64,000 nucleotides of DNA from Glandiceps talaboti (taxonomy: Eukaryota; Hemichordata; Enteropneusta; Spengelidae), in assembly GCF_964340395.1 (NCBI RefSeq), contig NC_135552.1:16781194-16845193 (forward strand). The letters run 5' to 3'. Shown here piece by piece: positions 50,101-57,345 of this stretch. The notes under the pieces were generated by a model that did no database searches, had not been told where the DNA came from, and worked only from the letters and a program-made list of their open reading frames with translations. A program made the translations under genes and the position numbers. Numbering within the stretch: the first letter of the stretch is position 1; each line of letters begins with the position of its first letter.

Positions 50101-51959
50101 AGCAAAATTGACCCTACAAGGGGAATGCCACAGGTGACAAGATTTTCCAGGAATCTCATAGCCTGAATATTACTTCAAATACACCTATAGCTTTAACAGG
50201 GGGTTTCCTCAGGGTGGCAAGAATTTCTTGGTATTTCACAACCTGAACAGCACTTCAAATGTAACACTCTATGGTTTCTTGAATTACTGGAGTCATTTTT
50301 AGCCCTGTAAGAGTCAATTTTACTACAGGTATTTTCTGTTCACCTACGTAACTACAGAGTGTATCACATACACACATCAGACAGATTTGCCTGACTTGGT
50401 TAAACTGCAAAATGAGTGGATTCAATCTACAGCTTGAATTAACTACATACATAAACACAGCAGATCAAAAAGTTGGTAAGTATTGCTGCAGCCATGTGAA
50501 ATACAAATCAGTCAACATTAGCACATTAGAGGGTCAATGATGGGTCAGCAAGGTCTGTGTTAAAAAAAACTCCATGCTTTGGTAGTAAGTACAAGGTTAC
50601 ACTCACTGAAGTTAAAATGTGAATATTAGTATTATGCACAAAACACTCTCCTAAATCAAAACAGTCTCTTTCTTGGTCCCATGATGTACAACAGCTTAAA
50701 GCAAACTTAAATGAAAAGATCAGCGCAAATTCAAATGATAAATAAATGTGTTTTGAAACTTATTTGCTGTCTTTTCAAGTCTCCTATTCAGACTACACTC
50801 ACATTTCTGGTCGTATAATTTTATAATTACATGTAACACTTCCCTAATGTTCACAAACTATTGAACTGCAATTGTAAATCATCAAAAAAGGCAAGACATA
50901 CACAGGAGTAATTAGCGATCTCAGTTTGTTAATATTTCACAAACCAATTGAACAATGATCACAAACTACTGAACTGCACTTGTAAATCATCACAAGGCAA
51001 GATACATATAGGAGTAATTGGCTATCTCGTTTTCTAATATTTCACAAACAAATTGAACAATGGTGACAATGGGGACCAATTTGTATTGGCAAGCCAGTCT
51101 GAATCCCTGGTTAGCTATGTAACACATCATACATAAGTACCATGTGTTGTATATCATGGAAACAGGAAAGAGTCTGCATTGACTATCTGATATAATGAAT
51201 TATCCTTCCAAGACCTGAGGGATTAACAAATTCAAGTGTTTATCCTCTCATGGGAGAACACTGTACCTGCTATATATACCTATAAGATAAGGCTAATTTA
51301 CGAAGTCATATATTCACTTGATAACCTTGTTACTCATTTAGTGCAAAATCTATGCATACAGAAATATCATCTCATCCGTACACAAATAAATGAAATATCA
51401 TCTCATCCGTACACAAAAAATGGCTACCAGTAATCTTTGATCCCTTTCACATTAACAATACTTTTTGGCACCCGGCTCCCATATATATATTCTTTATATT
51501 ATATATATTTTGTAGTCAAGTACTCTCACCCATAGCCCATAGATTTAAATCTACATGTCTCTTTCAAAAGAAATAAGATTTACGGAAAGCTAATTGCACA
51601 GAAAATAGAATCAAGAGTTTACGATTTAAAGGATAAATTGAAATGTGTGTCTGATATTTGGATTGTAATTTCAATAAAATAGTTATGAGAACGTTTTTAA
51701 GGTTTTTCTTGAGGACAAGACTGATGCCAGTCAAACAGTCACATATCAGTGCACGTAGAGAGTCAACTTCATTTGTATGTGAACATAAATTTTGTACTGC
51801 AATGCATGCGGTATGCTGTCTGCTAACAGGAGACAAAGGGCAAGAAATTGTGTCACAGCATGTTTGCATACAGCCGGTAACAAGAATGACATGTTTGTGA
51901 GGGTAGCAAGTCAGACAATAATGTGCAGAAGAACGAGACAGGCAGACAGACAGGCAGGC

Positions 51960-52012
<53 letters not shown>

Positions 52013-52691
52013 CAGATGGACAGATAGACAGGCAGAAAAGAAAGAGATAAGGACAGCAAAATACTGACCACATCATATGGTTGTCTCCTGTGTGTGCTAT
52101 AGGCAAGGAGAGGTCGCGTTGTTTCAGTTGTGTAGTAACGTTGTGTTTCAGAACTCATAGCTATTGTGAAAGCAAAGACACTAAAAATGAATGCCTGCCA
52201 CAGAGAAATCATACTTGCACATTGCTTCAAGAAAAGCAGGGAAAAGAAGTTCGCAGGGAACAATGCACAACTTTACATTGTTGCATGCCTTGGGAATGTA
52301 ATAGTAGCATTTTGCCATGAAAGAGTGTTATTCCAGATGCACTGTTACCATAGTAACCAGGATCCCTCGGTGATATTAGCTAAAATCTACCACATCACAT
52401 CATAAATTCAGTCCTGGCACCATGGCAACATTACCTCTGAAAGAATGTCCTTTTGTTACATACTCTGTAGACATGTGGACATGCAAAAGAATCAAAATGT
52501 TGCAGACTGAATGAACTGTAGACAGAAAACTTTAACAAAAAATATGAGAAAAAAAAAACCATCTAAATTACCTGTTCTTTGACAGATTGTAAAATACTTG
52601 CGGCACTTTCAGGTTCTGAATTGATGTCGTGACTAGCTTGCCTGAAGGCGTACATTAATGTGCTATCTTGGCCATTATGTCCTTCTGGCAT
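23966..52691 (-). CDS. CTNND: p120/delta-catenin family armadillo protein (complete coding region)
   Basis: These catenins bind the juxtamembrane part of classical cadherins, stabilise adherens junctions and modulate Rho GTPases (family knowledge). Exons in transcript order: 52691-52572, 50038-49926, 49382-49269, 48245-48181, 47355-47308, 44874-44735, 43940-43743, 41905-41416, 38898-38758, 37828-37709, 35290-35155, 34330-34093, 33891-33737, 32691-32574, 29434-29247, 28437-28257, 27851-27701, 27362-27130, 26643-26361, 25665-25508, 24124-23966. All phases close; 1182 residues. Coiled coil about 33-70 ([20 protein letters not shown]). Tyr/Pro/Asp-rich linker 79-516. Armadillo repeats about 518-1000, with basic QNKNKKQQ and SKQKKDQQQ in a loop. 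Tail with YDDSTLPP and terminal DSWV. Cadherin-groove motifs [11 protein letters not shown] and AAAYLQHL are conserved. The single gene looks ancestral to p120, ARVCF and CTNND2. DSWV is shared with the last two. Confidence 0.95.
25508..25665 (-). CDS. CTNND: Delta-catenin coding exon 20: tail
   Basis: Encodes [20 protein letters not shown], then [15 protein letters not shown] and onward to MTR. The YSTLD piece resembles vertebrate tails. Donor AGA|GTAAGT, phase 0. Confidence 0.9.
26250..26345. repeat. GATA/CAGA microsatellite in catenin intron 19
   Basis: GATAGATA, then CAGACAGA, then GATAGATA units, immediately downstream of the exon 19 donor on the minus strand. Confidence 0.9.
26361..26643 (-). 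CDS. CTNND: Delta-catenin coding exon 19: end of ARM domain and tail
   Basis: Encodes [20 protein letters not shown] (vertebrate: LQTIWGYKELRKPLEKEGW), then a Thr/Pro/Ser-rich tail with the conserved [16 protein letters not shown]. Donor GGAG|GTAAAA lies next to a GATA/CAGA microsatellite that starts about 15 bases inside the intron. Confidence 0.95.
26822..27145. repeat. Degenerate array derived from exon 18 end and its donor
   Basis: Plus-strand units of the type CTGATTGGCTGCTTTGCTAC and AACTACATATCTCTAAC alternate with CTGATTGGTTGTTTGCTACA and ACCAATCTATGACTTA. The last unit includes the end of catenin exon 18. Confidence 0.75.
27130..27362 (-). CDS. CTNND: Delta-catenin coding exon 18: last armadillo repeats
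   Basis: Encodes [40 protein letters not shown] and SGIEKLV, ending VKAANQ. The LPGG and GIEKLV motifs are conserved. Its final 3' bases and donor (CCAATCAG|GTAAGT) form one unit of a degenerate repeat array that continues into the intron. Confidence 0.96.
27487..27635. mobile_element. Dispersed repeat, family D copy 1
   Basis: Contains GTTCATACTTAGTAATGAAT, TTTCTACTCACAGTCACAAA and CTCGTCAGCATCGTCAGGGG. Relatives lie at 35741-35985 and 52882-52985. Confidence 0.55.
27701..27851 (-). CDS. CTNND: Delta-catenin coding exon 17
   Basis: Encodes [20 protein letters not shown], then [18 protein letters not shown], a conserved armadillo repeat (vertebrate: ALRNLAVDARNKELIG). Donor AG|GTGAGT. Confidence 0.97.
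28257..28437 (-). CDS. CTNND: Delta-catenin coding exon 16
   Basis: Encodes [20 protein letters not shown], then [15 protein letters not shown], matching the YELLFQPE and ASAGAIQNL blocks of the family. Donor AGG|GTACGT, phase 0. Confidence 0.96.
28798..29142 (+). mobile_element. SINE-like dispersed repeat, copy 1
   Basis: Starts ATAATCATAATGTTGGTTTT, has TGCTCAAAGTACTTTACAA and CCCTGGGGAGCATACAATCC, and ends CATCATGACTCCAC. A second copy in the same orientation lies at 36263. GGTTCAAATCT resembles a Pol III B box. Confidence 0.65.
29247..29434 (-). CDS. CTNND: Delta-catenin coding exon 15: armadillo helix and basic loop
   Basis: Starts [20 protein letters not shown]. It continues with a Gln/Asn/Lys-rich loop and [18 protein letters not shown]. 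The SCFG motif and basic cluster correspond to the NLS-bearing loop in p120. Donor AG|GTATGT. Confidence 0.95.
30884..30931. repeat. CCACA pentanucleotide repeat
   Basis: About nine CCACA units in catenin intron 14. Confidence 0.9.
32079..32128. repeat. Hairpin with short loop
   Basis: ATGATGATAAGTAATTCTGGG and a near-exact reverse complement meet around GTCCAGAC. Confidence 0.6.
32245..32540. mobile_element. Terminal-inverted-repeat element
   Basis: CAGGGTTCATGCAC at the left and GTACATGAACCCCG at the right are inverted. TTTTCCAGGAG recurs inside. It ends 34 bases before catenin exon 14's donor. Confidence 0.45.
32574..32691 (-). CDS. CTNND: Delta-catenin coding exon 14
   Basis: Encodes [20 protein letters not shown], then [19 protein letters not shown], matching the RKLRECDGLVDALIF block of p120. 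Acceptor CTGTAG, donor AAG|GTCAGT. Confidence 0.96.
33737..33891 (-). CDS. CTNND: Delta-catenin coding exon 13
   Basis: Encodes [20 protein letters not shown], then [12 protein letters not shown] and TTGCLR. The SGW and TGCLRN elements are conserved in the family. Donor CG|GTAAGT, phase 2. Confidence 0.96.
34093..34330 (-). CDS. CTNND: Delta-catenin coding exon 12: armadillo repeats 2-3
   Basis: Encodes [35 protein letters not shown] and [12 protein letters not shown], classic armadillo helices closely similar to vertebrate p120/ARVCF. Donor GAG|GTAAGT, phase 0. Confidence 0.97.
35155..35290 (-). CDS. CTNND: Delta-catenin coding exon 11: first armadillo repeat
   Basis: Encodes [20 protein letters not shown], then [16 protein letters not shown]. 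The Trp and the AAAYLQHL motif are conserved in the cadherin-binding groove of p120. Donor AG|GTGAGA. Confidence 0.96.
35741..35985. mobile_element. Dispersed foldback repeat, family D copy 2
   Basis: AATTTCTACTCAAGAGTC at one end and the inverted GAACATTCATTATCA arm at the other, with TCTCATCAGCATCATCAGGG between. The fullest copy of the family. Confidence 0.55.
36263..36617 (+). mobile_element. SINE-like dispersed repeat, copy 2
   Basis: Shares all landmarks of the copy at 28798 in the same order, with small insertions and substitutions. Intron 10 of the catenin gene. Confidence 0.65.
36640..37050. mobile_element. Composite foldback element
   Basis: Outer arms share CTGCCAGACAACTGTT in inverse orientation. 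Inner arms GCTAGCAACGAGAGATA and TATCTCTCGTTGCTAAC are also inverted. A single-arm relative lies at 48735-48840. Confidence 0.5.
37709..37828 (-). CDS. CTNND: Delta-catenin coding exon 10
   Basis: Encodes [20 protein letters not shown], then [20 protein letters not shown], a basic Ser-rich stretch before the armadillo domain. Phase 1-1; donor AG|GTACTT. Confidence 0.87.
38075..38142. repeat. CAGA tetranucleotide microsatellite
   Basis: About 16 CAGA units in catenin intron 9. Confidence 0.95.
38758..38898 (-). CDS. CTNND: Delta-catenin coding exon 9
   Basis: Encodes [20 protein letters not shown], then a Pro-rich end [10 protein letters not shown]. Phase 1-1; acceptor TTTTTAG, donor G|GTACGG. 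Confidence 0.88.
39186..39275. mobile_element. MITE-like element, family A copy 2
   Basis: Termini TAGTCCATAAGAT and ATCTTACAAACTA are inverted. The core CAACCCTATCAAGCTTCT is shared with the copy at 7508. Confidence 0.55.
40076..40275. repeat. CA run and about 62-bp minisatellite
   Basis: A CACA run, then three units with CACTGCAATGCACTGTGCAT and GATGAGCTACGACTGCAATA. Confidence 0.75.
40334..40408 (-). CDS. CTNND: Candidate cassette exon of delta-catenin
   Basis: A 75-base segment between exons 8 and 9. It has acceptor ATCCCTAG and a weak donor ACA|GTTAAC, and is phase 1-1, exactly fitting the intron. It reads [20 protein letters not shown] and on to KIVGN, with protein-like composition. 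If the donor is not used, an in-frame TAA follows at once. It is not counted in the 1182-residue main form. Confidence 0.35.
40978..41062 (-). repeat. Dispersed repeat, family C copy 1
   Basis: GTCTGGATGCCAACATGGTC and GTGGAGATGTAAATCGTAAC. Reverse-oriented relatives lie at 57276 and 59548. Confidence 0.5.
41416..41905 (-). CDS. CTNND: Delta-catenin coding exon 8: Tyr/Pro/Asp-rich linker
   Basis: The largest exon (490 bases). It encodes repeated YGxP and DDRYGD-like pieces ([20 protein letters not shown]), as in the phosphotyrosine-rich regulatory region of p120 catenins. Acceptor ATTGTAG, donor ACA|GTAAGT, ends in phase 1. Confidence 0.92.
43559..43582. repeat. CTATA pentanucleotide repeat
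   Basis: Four or more ACTAT units in catenin intron 7. Confidence 0.75.
43743..43940 (-). CDS. CTNND: Delta-catenin coding exon 7 (two possible donors)
   Basis: Starts [20 protein letters not shown] after an unusual acceptor GCTGCTGAG. The frame then runs on for 66 codons. Two in-frame donors exist: CAG|GTTCTT at 43743 and CAG|GTTGGC at 43827, both weak and both phase 0, differing by 28 codons. Either joins exon 8 in frame, so this end of the exon is uncertain. Confidence 0.7.
44735..44874 (-). CDS. CTNND: Delta-catenin coding exon 6
   Basis: Pro/Ser/Asn/His-rich linker that starts [20 protein letters not shown] and ends [10 protein letters not shown]. Acceptor TTACAG, donor CAG|GTAAGA, ends in phase 0. 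Confidence 0.85.
45840..46045. repeat. Probable dispersed repeat
   Basis: The stretch with AGAGTTCCATAGTTTGGGGG and CGAGAAAGAACG has the look of a widespread non-coding animal repeat. Only one copy in the window, so this rests on recollection. Confidence 0.3.
46453..46559. mobile_element. MITE-like element, family A copy 3
   Basis: Termini TAGACTACAGGATA and TATCAGACTA, core CAGGCTTCT, then GCTGATAGTGTGGCACGAA. It lies 66 bases from copy 4. Confidence 0.5.
46625..46721. mobile_element. MITE-like element, family A copy 4
   Basis: Termini TAGTCTGTAAGATA and TATCTTATAGTCTA are inverted. The core is more diverged than in the other copies. Confidence 0.45.
47155..47241. repeat. ACGAC pentanucleotide microsatellite
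   Basis: ATGAC units change into a clean ACGAC array next to catenin exon 5. Confidence 0.9.
47308..47355 (-). CDS. CTNND: Delta-catenin coding exon 5 (48-base small exon)
   Basis: Encodes [16 protein letters not shown], a Tyr-rich peptide of the regulatory linker. Phase 1-1 and 48 bases, so it could be skipped without a frameshift. Acceptor ATTATAG, donor CAG|GTGAGC. Confidence 0.82.
47620..47805. mobile_element. Short terminal-inverted-repeat element
   Basis: AAGTGTGTCCTCTAAC at the left and TTAGAGGGCACACTGA at the right are inverted, with CACACCAAAATTTGGTGTG, itself a palindrome, inside. Confidence 0.5.
48181..48245 (-). CDS. CTNND: Delta-catenin coding exon 4
   Basis: A 65-base exon encoding [20 protein letters not shown]. 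Acceptor TTGCAG, donor G|GTGAGT, ends in phase 1. Its frame fits exons 3 and 5. Confidence 0.8.
49269..49382 (-). CDS. CTNND: Delta-catenin coding exon 3
   Basis: Ser/Asp/His-rich linker ([17 protein letters not shown]). No strong family match, but both splice sites are good (CTGCAG; CCT|GTAAGT) and phases 2-2 fit both neighbours. Confidence 0.82.
49926..50038 (-). CDS. CTNND: Delta-catenin coding exon 2: coiled coil
   Basis: Encodes [20 protein letters not shown], then [10 protein letters not shown], the conserved coiled coil of the family. Acceptor CTTCAG, donor AG|GTAAGG, phase 2. Confidence 0.95.
51936..52035. repeat. CAGA/CAGG microsatellite
   Basis: Long CAGACAGA run with CAGGCAGG edges in catenin intron 1. 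Confidence 0.95.
52572..52691 (-). CDS. CTNND: Delta-catenin coding exon 1
   Basis: Starts at ATG 52691 and encodes [20 protein letters not shown] onward, ending [12 protein letters not shown]. That end matches the conserved N-terminus of p120 catenin. The exon also carries 5' UTR back to an acceptor TTCTTTGCAG at 52763, so at least one non-coding exon lies upstream. Donor CAG|GTAATT. Confidence 0.9.
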
Positions 52692-52881
52692 TCTATTGAT
52701 GTACTTTTATTGGTGGCCTGCACCCCCCTACTATAACACAGAGTATTTCAGAACACAACTATCTGCAAAGAACAAATACAAAACAACAAATCATTCAGTT
52801 AGCTATAGTCCAACAGAAGTTTAGAAAGTGTCACAAAATCTGTTCACTGAATTATAAAACACATAATAACAGTTATATGCA

Positions 52882-52985
52882 AGAATGAATGTTCCATGGA
52901 ATCTGAGTTCATACTTAGTAATGAACTTTCTACTCACAGATGTCAAAATATTTCTTGGAAGTGAATCCAAGAGATAGTTTGACTG
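52882..52985. mobile_element. Dispersed repeat, family D copy 3
   Basis: GTTCATACTTAGTAATGAAC, CTTTCTACTCACAGATGTC and ATTTCTTGGAAGTGAATCC match copy 1. Lies just upstream of the catenin 5' UTR acceptor. Confidence 0.55.
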
Positions 52986-53088
52986 TGCCTTTGTTGTCAA
53001 ATTTAACAGTACACTGGACTGACCAATACTTGTAGGTTTAGATGCCAGGGACTGTACAAGACAACATACAGAATGCCCATAGGACTGA

Positions 53089-53125
53089 CCATAGACCCTC
53101 CACCAAGTTGGTGGAGGGTCTATGG
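53089..53125. repeat. Perfect 37-base hairpin
   Basis: CCATAGACCCTCCACCAA, one G, then its exact reverse complement. Confidence 0.85.
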
Positions 53126-53799
53126 AGTGATTGTATAAATGTGCATGTTCATAAACTAAAGGTTCAGCATCTAAACTAGTATTGAGAAGCATACATGTAT
53201 AAGTAATATATGATGCAACAGTGATATGATTTGAAATATAAAGAGATATCTGTGGTATTTTTCTTCTTGATTTCCACAATACAAATATCAATGAAAAGGT
53301 AGATCAATATATCCATGATCCTAACAATTCATGGGAAAGTACCAATAGACACACCTAGTTCACCTTTCCACCTTATCTCACCACCTTTCCCTTTGTCAAT
53401 AATACCCTTGATGGCTTTTTTGGTAGTGCTTTACAATGAATGGGACAGTCGCCAATACCACCCAACACCCCTACGGGCAATGTTACAAACAACAACAACA
53501 TACATTTTCAAGGTTGCAATCATGTACATCTGAAGTTTACCAAATTCTTTCACATCTAAAAAAAAGACCTCAAATAACCTACAACCCATAACACCAAAGT
53601 AAAGCATTTTCTGTATGTACCACAATCGTTTATAGCATCCATATCAAGTACAAATGTAAAATATCACTTCCACAATACTCTATTTGTTCTTATAAAGTTT
53701 GCTCAGATGTTTTAGTAACTCTCTTTCTTTGTCTCATGTGTTTTTGTTTATTTTTACTGAAATTAAGTTTTTACTAAAATTTTGTATTACAAATTCAAG

Positions 53800-53875
53800 C
53801 AGTGATGGGGAGGGGGGGCAGTGATGGGGAGGGGGGGGGCAGTGATGGGGAGGGGGCAGTGATGGGGAGGGGGGT
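53800..53875. repeat. G-rich minisatellite
   Basis: Four units of CAGTGATGGGGAGGGGGGG with varying G-run lengths. Confidence 0.85.
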
Positions 53876-54029
53876 TGAAACTGTTATTATCACGTTTTTC
53901 AAAAGTTTCATCAATAAATGATTCCATGATAACTCTTATCTTATCAGACATCAATATTGGCAGAAACCAACACAGAACTGATGTCATATGTTAAGATGCA
54001 TATATTAGTAATGCACGAGTCAATGTCAA

Positions 54030-54380
54030 ACCCCCCCCCCCCCCCCCACCTTGGGGCATAGTGGGGGATTTGGAAATTAGTCTTAAAAAATTTGTCAAAT
54101 GCCCCATCCCCTGGGGCAAGACATTCTGGAAAATCCCCACCTAAACTCCCAACATTTCCCCCATCCCAATGGTGGGGCATTCAAAAATTCCAGCGACAAG
54201 GACAAACGATGGATGTAAGTGCACATGCGTAGTTATTGCGCTTGTACGTCTGTGAAAATGACTAGGGAGGTCAATATGAAGCAATTGCCCCACCTCCTCG
54301 GGCATTGTTTCATGGCAAACACGATCTAATCCCCCACATTTGTCCCGTATTGCCCGAGGTGGGGGTCCCTCAGGCATTAC
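54030..54380. repeat. C/G-rich inverted repeat element
   Basis: Poly-C tract, then blocks such as CCCCATCCCCTGGGGCA and TGCCCGAGGTGGGGGTCCCT that recur in both orientations. Confidence 0.45.
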
Positions 54381-56428
54381 ATTGACTCGCGCATAATTGC
54401 CATACTATTAGTAGGAAGCATCTCAATATTTTTAGATAAAATACACATTTTCACAGTGGGAGCTGTCTGGTTAACAAATTAATATATTGTACATGTACTA
54501 ATAATTTTAATAATGTATTCACTGACATCTTAGAGAACTCACAGCTCAAGATGTAATCACCCATCACTTCTCGCAAAGCTCCTGATCAAAGCAATTGTTT
54601 CAAACGTATGTACCTGTATCAATTTCTATAATACATGAGAAACACTAATTTTCATGACAGAAATATTTTCCCGTACTATAAATAAACACTTGGGTATGTA
54701 CTACACATTCAAACACACGTTTAAGTGCTATTTTAACATCATAGTACACATGTATGTCTAGACAACCACTAATAATTCTAGCCTAATAGTCTTTCAAATT
54801 TACATGTATTAACACAGTGAACTCTAACACACACACACAGAAAGACATTACAAATTATGCATGCCATGGAAAGGTAACACTCTGAGACCGTACATGTACA
54901 CGACAACAGCTGATACAAATAACCTACTGGTAGATATGACATCTAATGTAATTAAACAAATATGATATCATATCACAAATTATCATATCAGCCAAGTCAC
55001 CGAAAATAACACGACTGGATGTTTTGACTCGGTCTCTCGTCACGCTCATGACAATAGAATTGTTTAAGTTACACTAAATTTCTACAGAATTGATGATAGT
55101 ATAGTGTAAAAGCAATAACTGAACGCAAGGAATGGATGTAAATTGAATTAATCAGTCACACTTAATAAGTTAGTGAATTAATCAAATGATGAAAACTGTA
55201 ATAATGTCACATTTTGACAAATACATTGCATGCTCTTCGATTTGCATTGAAAAAAAATGCCTGATTTCTTAGAATGATTCACTAGATATGAGAAAGCAAA
55301 AGGGATTTTGTACTTGTAATAGATATATGCCACATATCACTCTATACATAACTCCCATGCAGAACAGTTTTATTTATATTAATTTCATAATTTGTAACAT
55401 GATATGAATACATTTAATATTACCAATAATCAATTTACGAAGTTGGCTCACTATAATTGTTTGCTTTATAAAAATTACAGCTAATAACTTATACTAATAG
55501 TCACGATTTAGCTTGGGTGAAACATGTAGTCATATTCAATTAGGAATCAAAATTGTGATATGTGCATGTTCAGACAAAATACTAGTACTTGCATATTTAG
55601 TCTGTGTAAAGGGCGGAGTTTATTTGTCATAATACCATAAATGATCTCAATACCATGGAAAAAAATTGAGAGTAAACACTTAGATATGATATTGACCTGT
55701 TGAATGACCTCGTACGACCTTTATTTTAACCTTGAAATTTGACAACACTTGCCACTGTTCTAACCACTACCTTTGCTGTGAAGAATATACAATTATGACA
55801 TTATATTTATACGAGTGTGAATACATGAAACTAACTTAAGTAAACAATACCTTGATAACTATGAGGTATGGTATTCATATGCCAATACATTAGTAACTGT
55901 TTTCTACAACACTCTGGCCTTGTCATTCACCATGCATAGACTCCATTGACAGGAAGTCAAGAATAGTTTGTTTACTTTGTAAGCATACCAGAAGATTTCA
56001 ACACAAAGAAAAAGTCTGGCCCCACATAATCATAGAAACTAGACTAGTGTCTATGGCATAGTACAACACTTGACAGACACCACAGCTCTGCTAATTCAAA
56101 AATACACTAATGCAAACCACACGAAGCATACTATAACCTGTACACATATTTATTGTTTCGTGTGTCTCCTAACAAAGGCAGCCATGCTCTCTGTCTGTGC
56201 TTATTTTGGTTCCTTTTGACCAGCTTATTGATTAATTAGAAGTAAACAGTGATTACATCATTAGACTTCGTCGGATTGATTTTCTAGAAATGTATACTCA
56301 CATAATACTATGGTTCACGGCTTACACTGACGTTGAAGGCATCAGCTGTCTATCTTTACTGTGTCAAAGTGTCAATGACATGATCACAACACAGTACAGC
56401 ATTCCAATGTAATGATTCATTCGCATTC

Positions 56429-56440
56429 AAAATGGCAGCC
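56429..56440 (+). promoter_or_regulatory. YY1-like motif, possible promoter
   Basis: AAAATGGCAGCC resembles the element over the YIPF3 start codon. A CAG|GTAACA donor-like site follows 40 bases later on the plus strand. It could mark the catenin promoter on the minus strand or a non-coding transcript. Motif only. Confidence 0.25.
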
Positions 56441-56928
56441 AGTCGCTAGACCTGACTATTACTGATAACAGGTAACACAGCCTTTTTCCACCTCATTGTT
56501 TACATTGGTCGTAATATTATCTATTGATTTCTGATTAAGATCAAACTGAACATAAACAGTTTTAGAACTAAGTAAACAAATATATAATATATATACATAT
56601 ATATTTTACATTGAGTACACAGCTTTTAATTGCTGTGAAAGTTTTAAGTGGTAATATTTATCCCATCAAGATTAATTCTGAGATACTACTACTACTACTA
56701 CAAAAGGAAGAATCCATTTTTATGCAGGTTAGCCTGACTGTTTGTGTGAGGTACGGGGTGATCCCTCCTACAGGAAATATATAGTGTAAGAGTCAACAAA
56801 GTTTGACATAGCCAGGTGTTTACACCATACCAGAAGTTACACATTCTTTATACTTTTTTTTTTAAGTTTCCTGTTATTGGCAAGCCAGTGCATGGAGGTA
56901 TGTGTTTTTGAGTATACCTTTTGTAGAC

Positions 56929-57147
56929 TTCATTCCTTTCACCTCACCTTACAGATTGGGAGAATCAAACTAACCTGGCTAGCAGCTTGACTATGACTTA
57001 CTGAGGGCATAGAAACCATAGACCCTACATGAAGGGTGTAGGGTCTATGTAGAAACATGATTTGAGAATACAGTATACTATTTATTATGCTGTGAAGTTT
57101 GTATGGTTAGTTTGATTCTCCCAAGGTGAGGTAAAAAGAATGAAAGT
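56929..57147. mobile_element. Foldback element with nested palindrome
   Basis: Arms with GGGAGAATCAAACTAACC and its reverse complement flank CATAGACCCTACA and its reverse complement at 57017-57049. Confidence 0.6.
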
Positions 57148-57275
57148 GACCTTTGCTCACCTTCACAGTAAGCAGAATAGCCCGAGGGGTCTGGCAGCAA
57201 GACTAAGTCAGACAAAGACATGACAAAATTAGCCTTCTTTAGTGACTTCCTGTTACCTGCTAACTAGTCTACTCT

Positions 57276-57345
57276 CTATACAGAATTGTTACGATTTACA
57301 CCTCCACTCACGTTTAGAAACCACACTGGCATCCAGACTACCTGC
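57276..57345 (+). repeat. Dispersed repeat, family C copy 2
   Basis: GTTACGATTTACACCTCCAC and ACTGGCATCCAGAC match the copy at 40978 in inverse orientation. Confidence 0.5.

Noticed and set aside
51564-52263. Cys/Leu/Ser-repeat minus-strand open frames (VCLSVCLS type)
   Set aside because: Translation of the CAGA microsatellite; no coding signal outside the repeat.
52821-53291. 156-codon minus-strand open frame upstream of the catenin start
   Set aside because: Overlaps a dispersed repeat and a perfect hairpin; low-complexity composition and no homology recognised.
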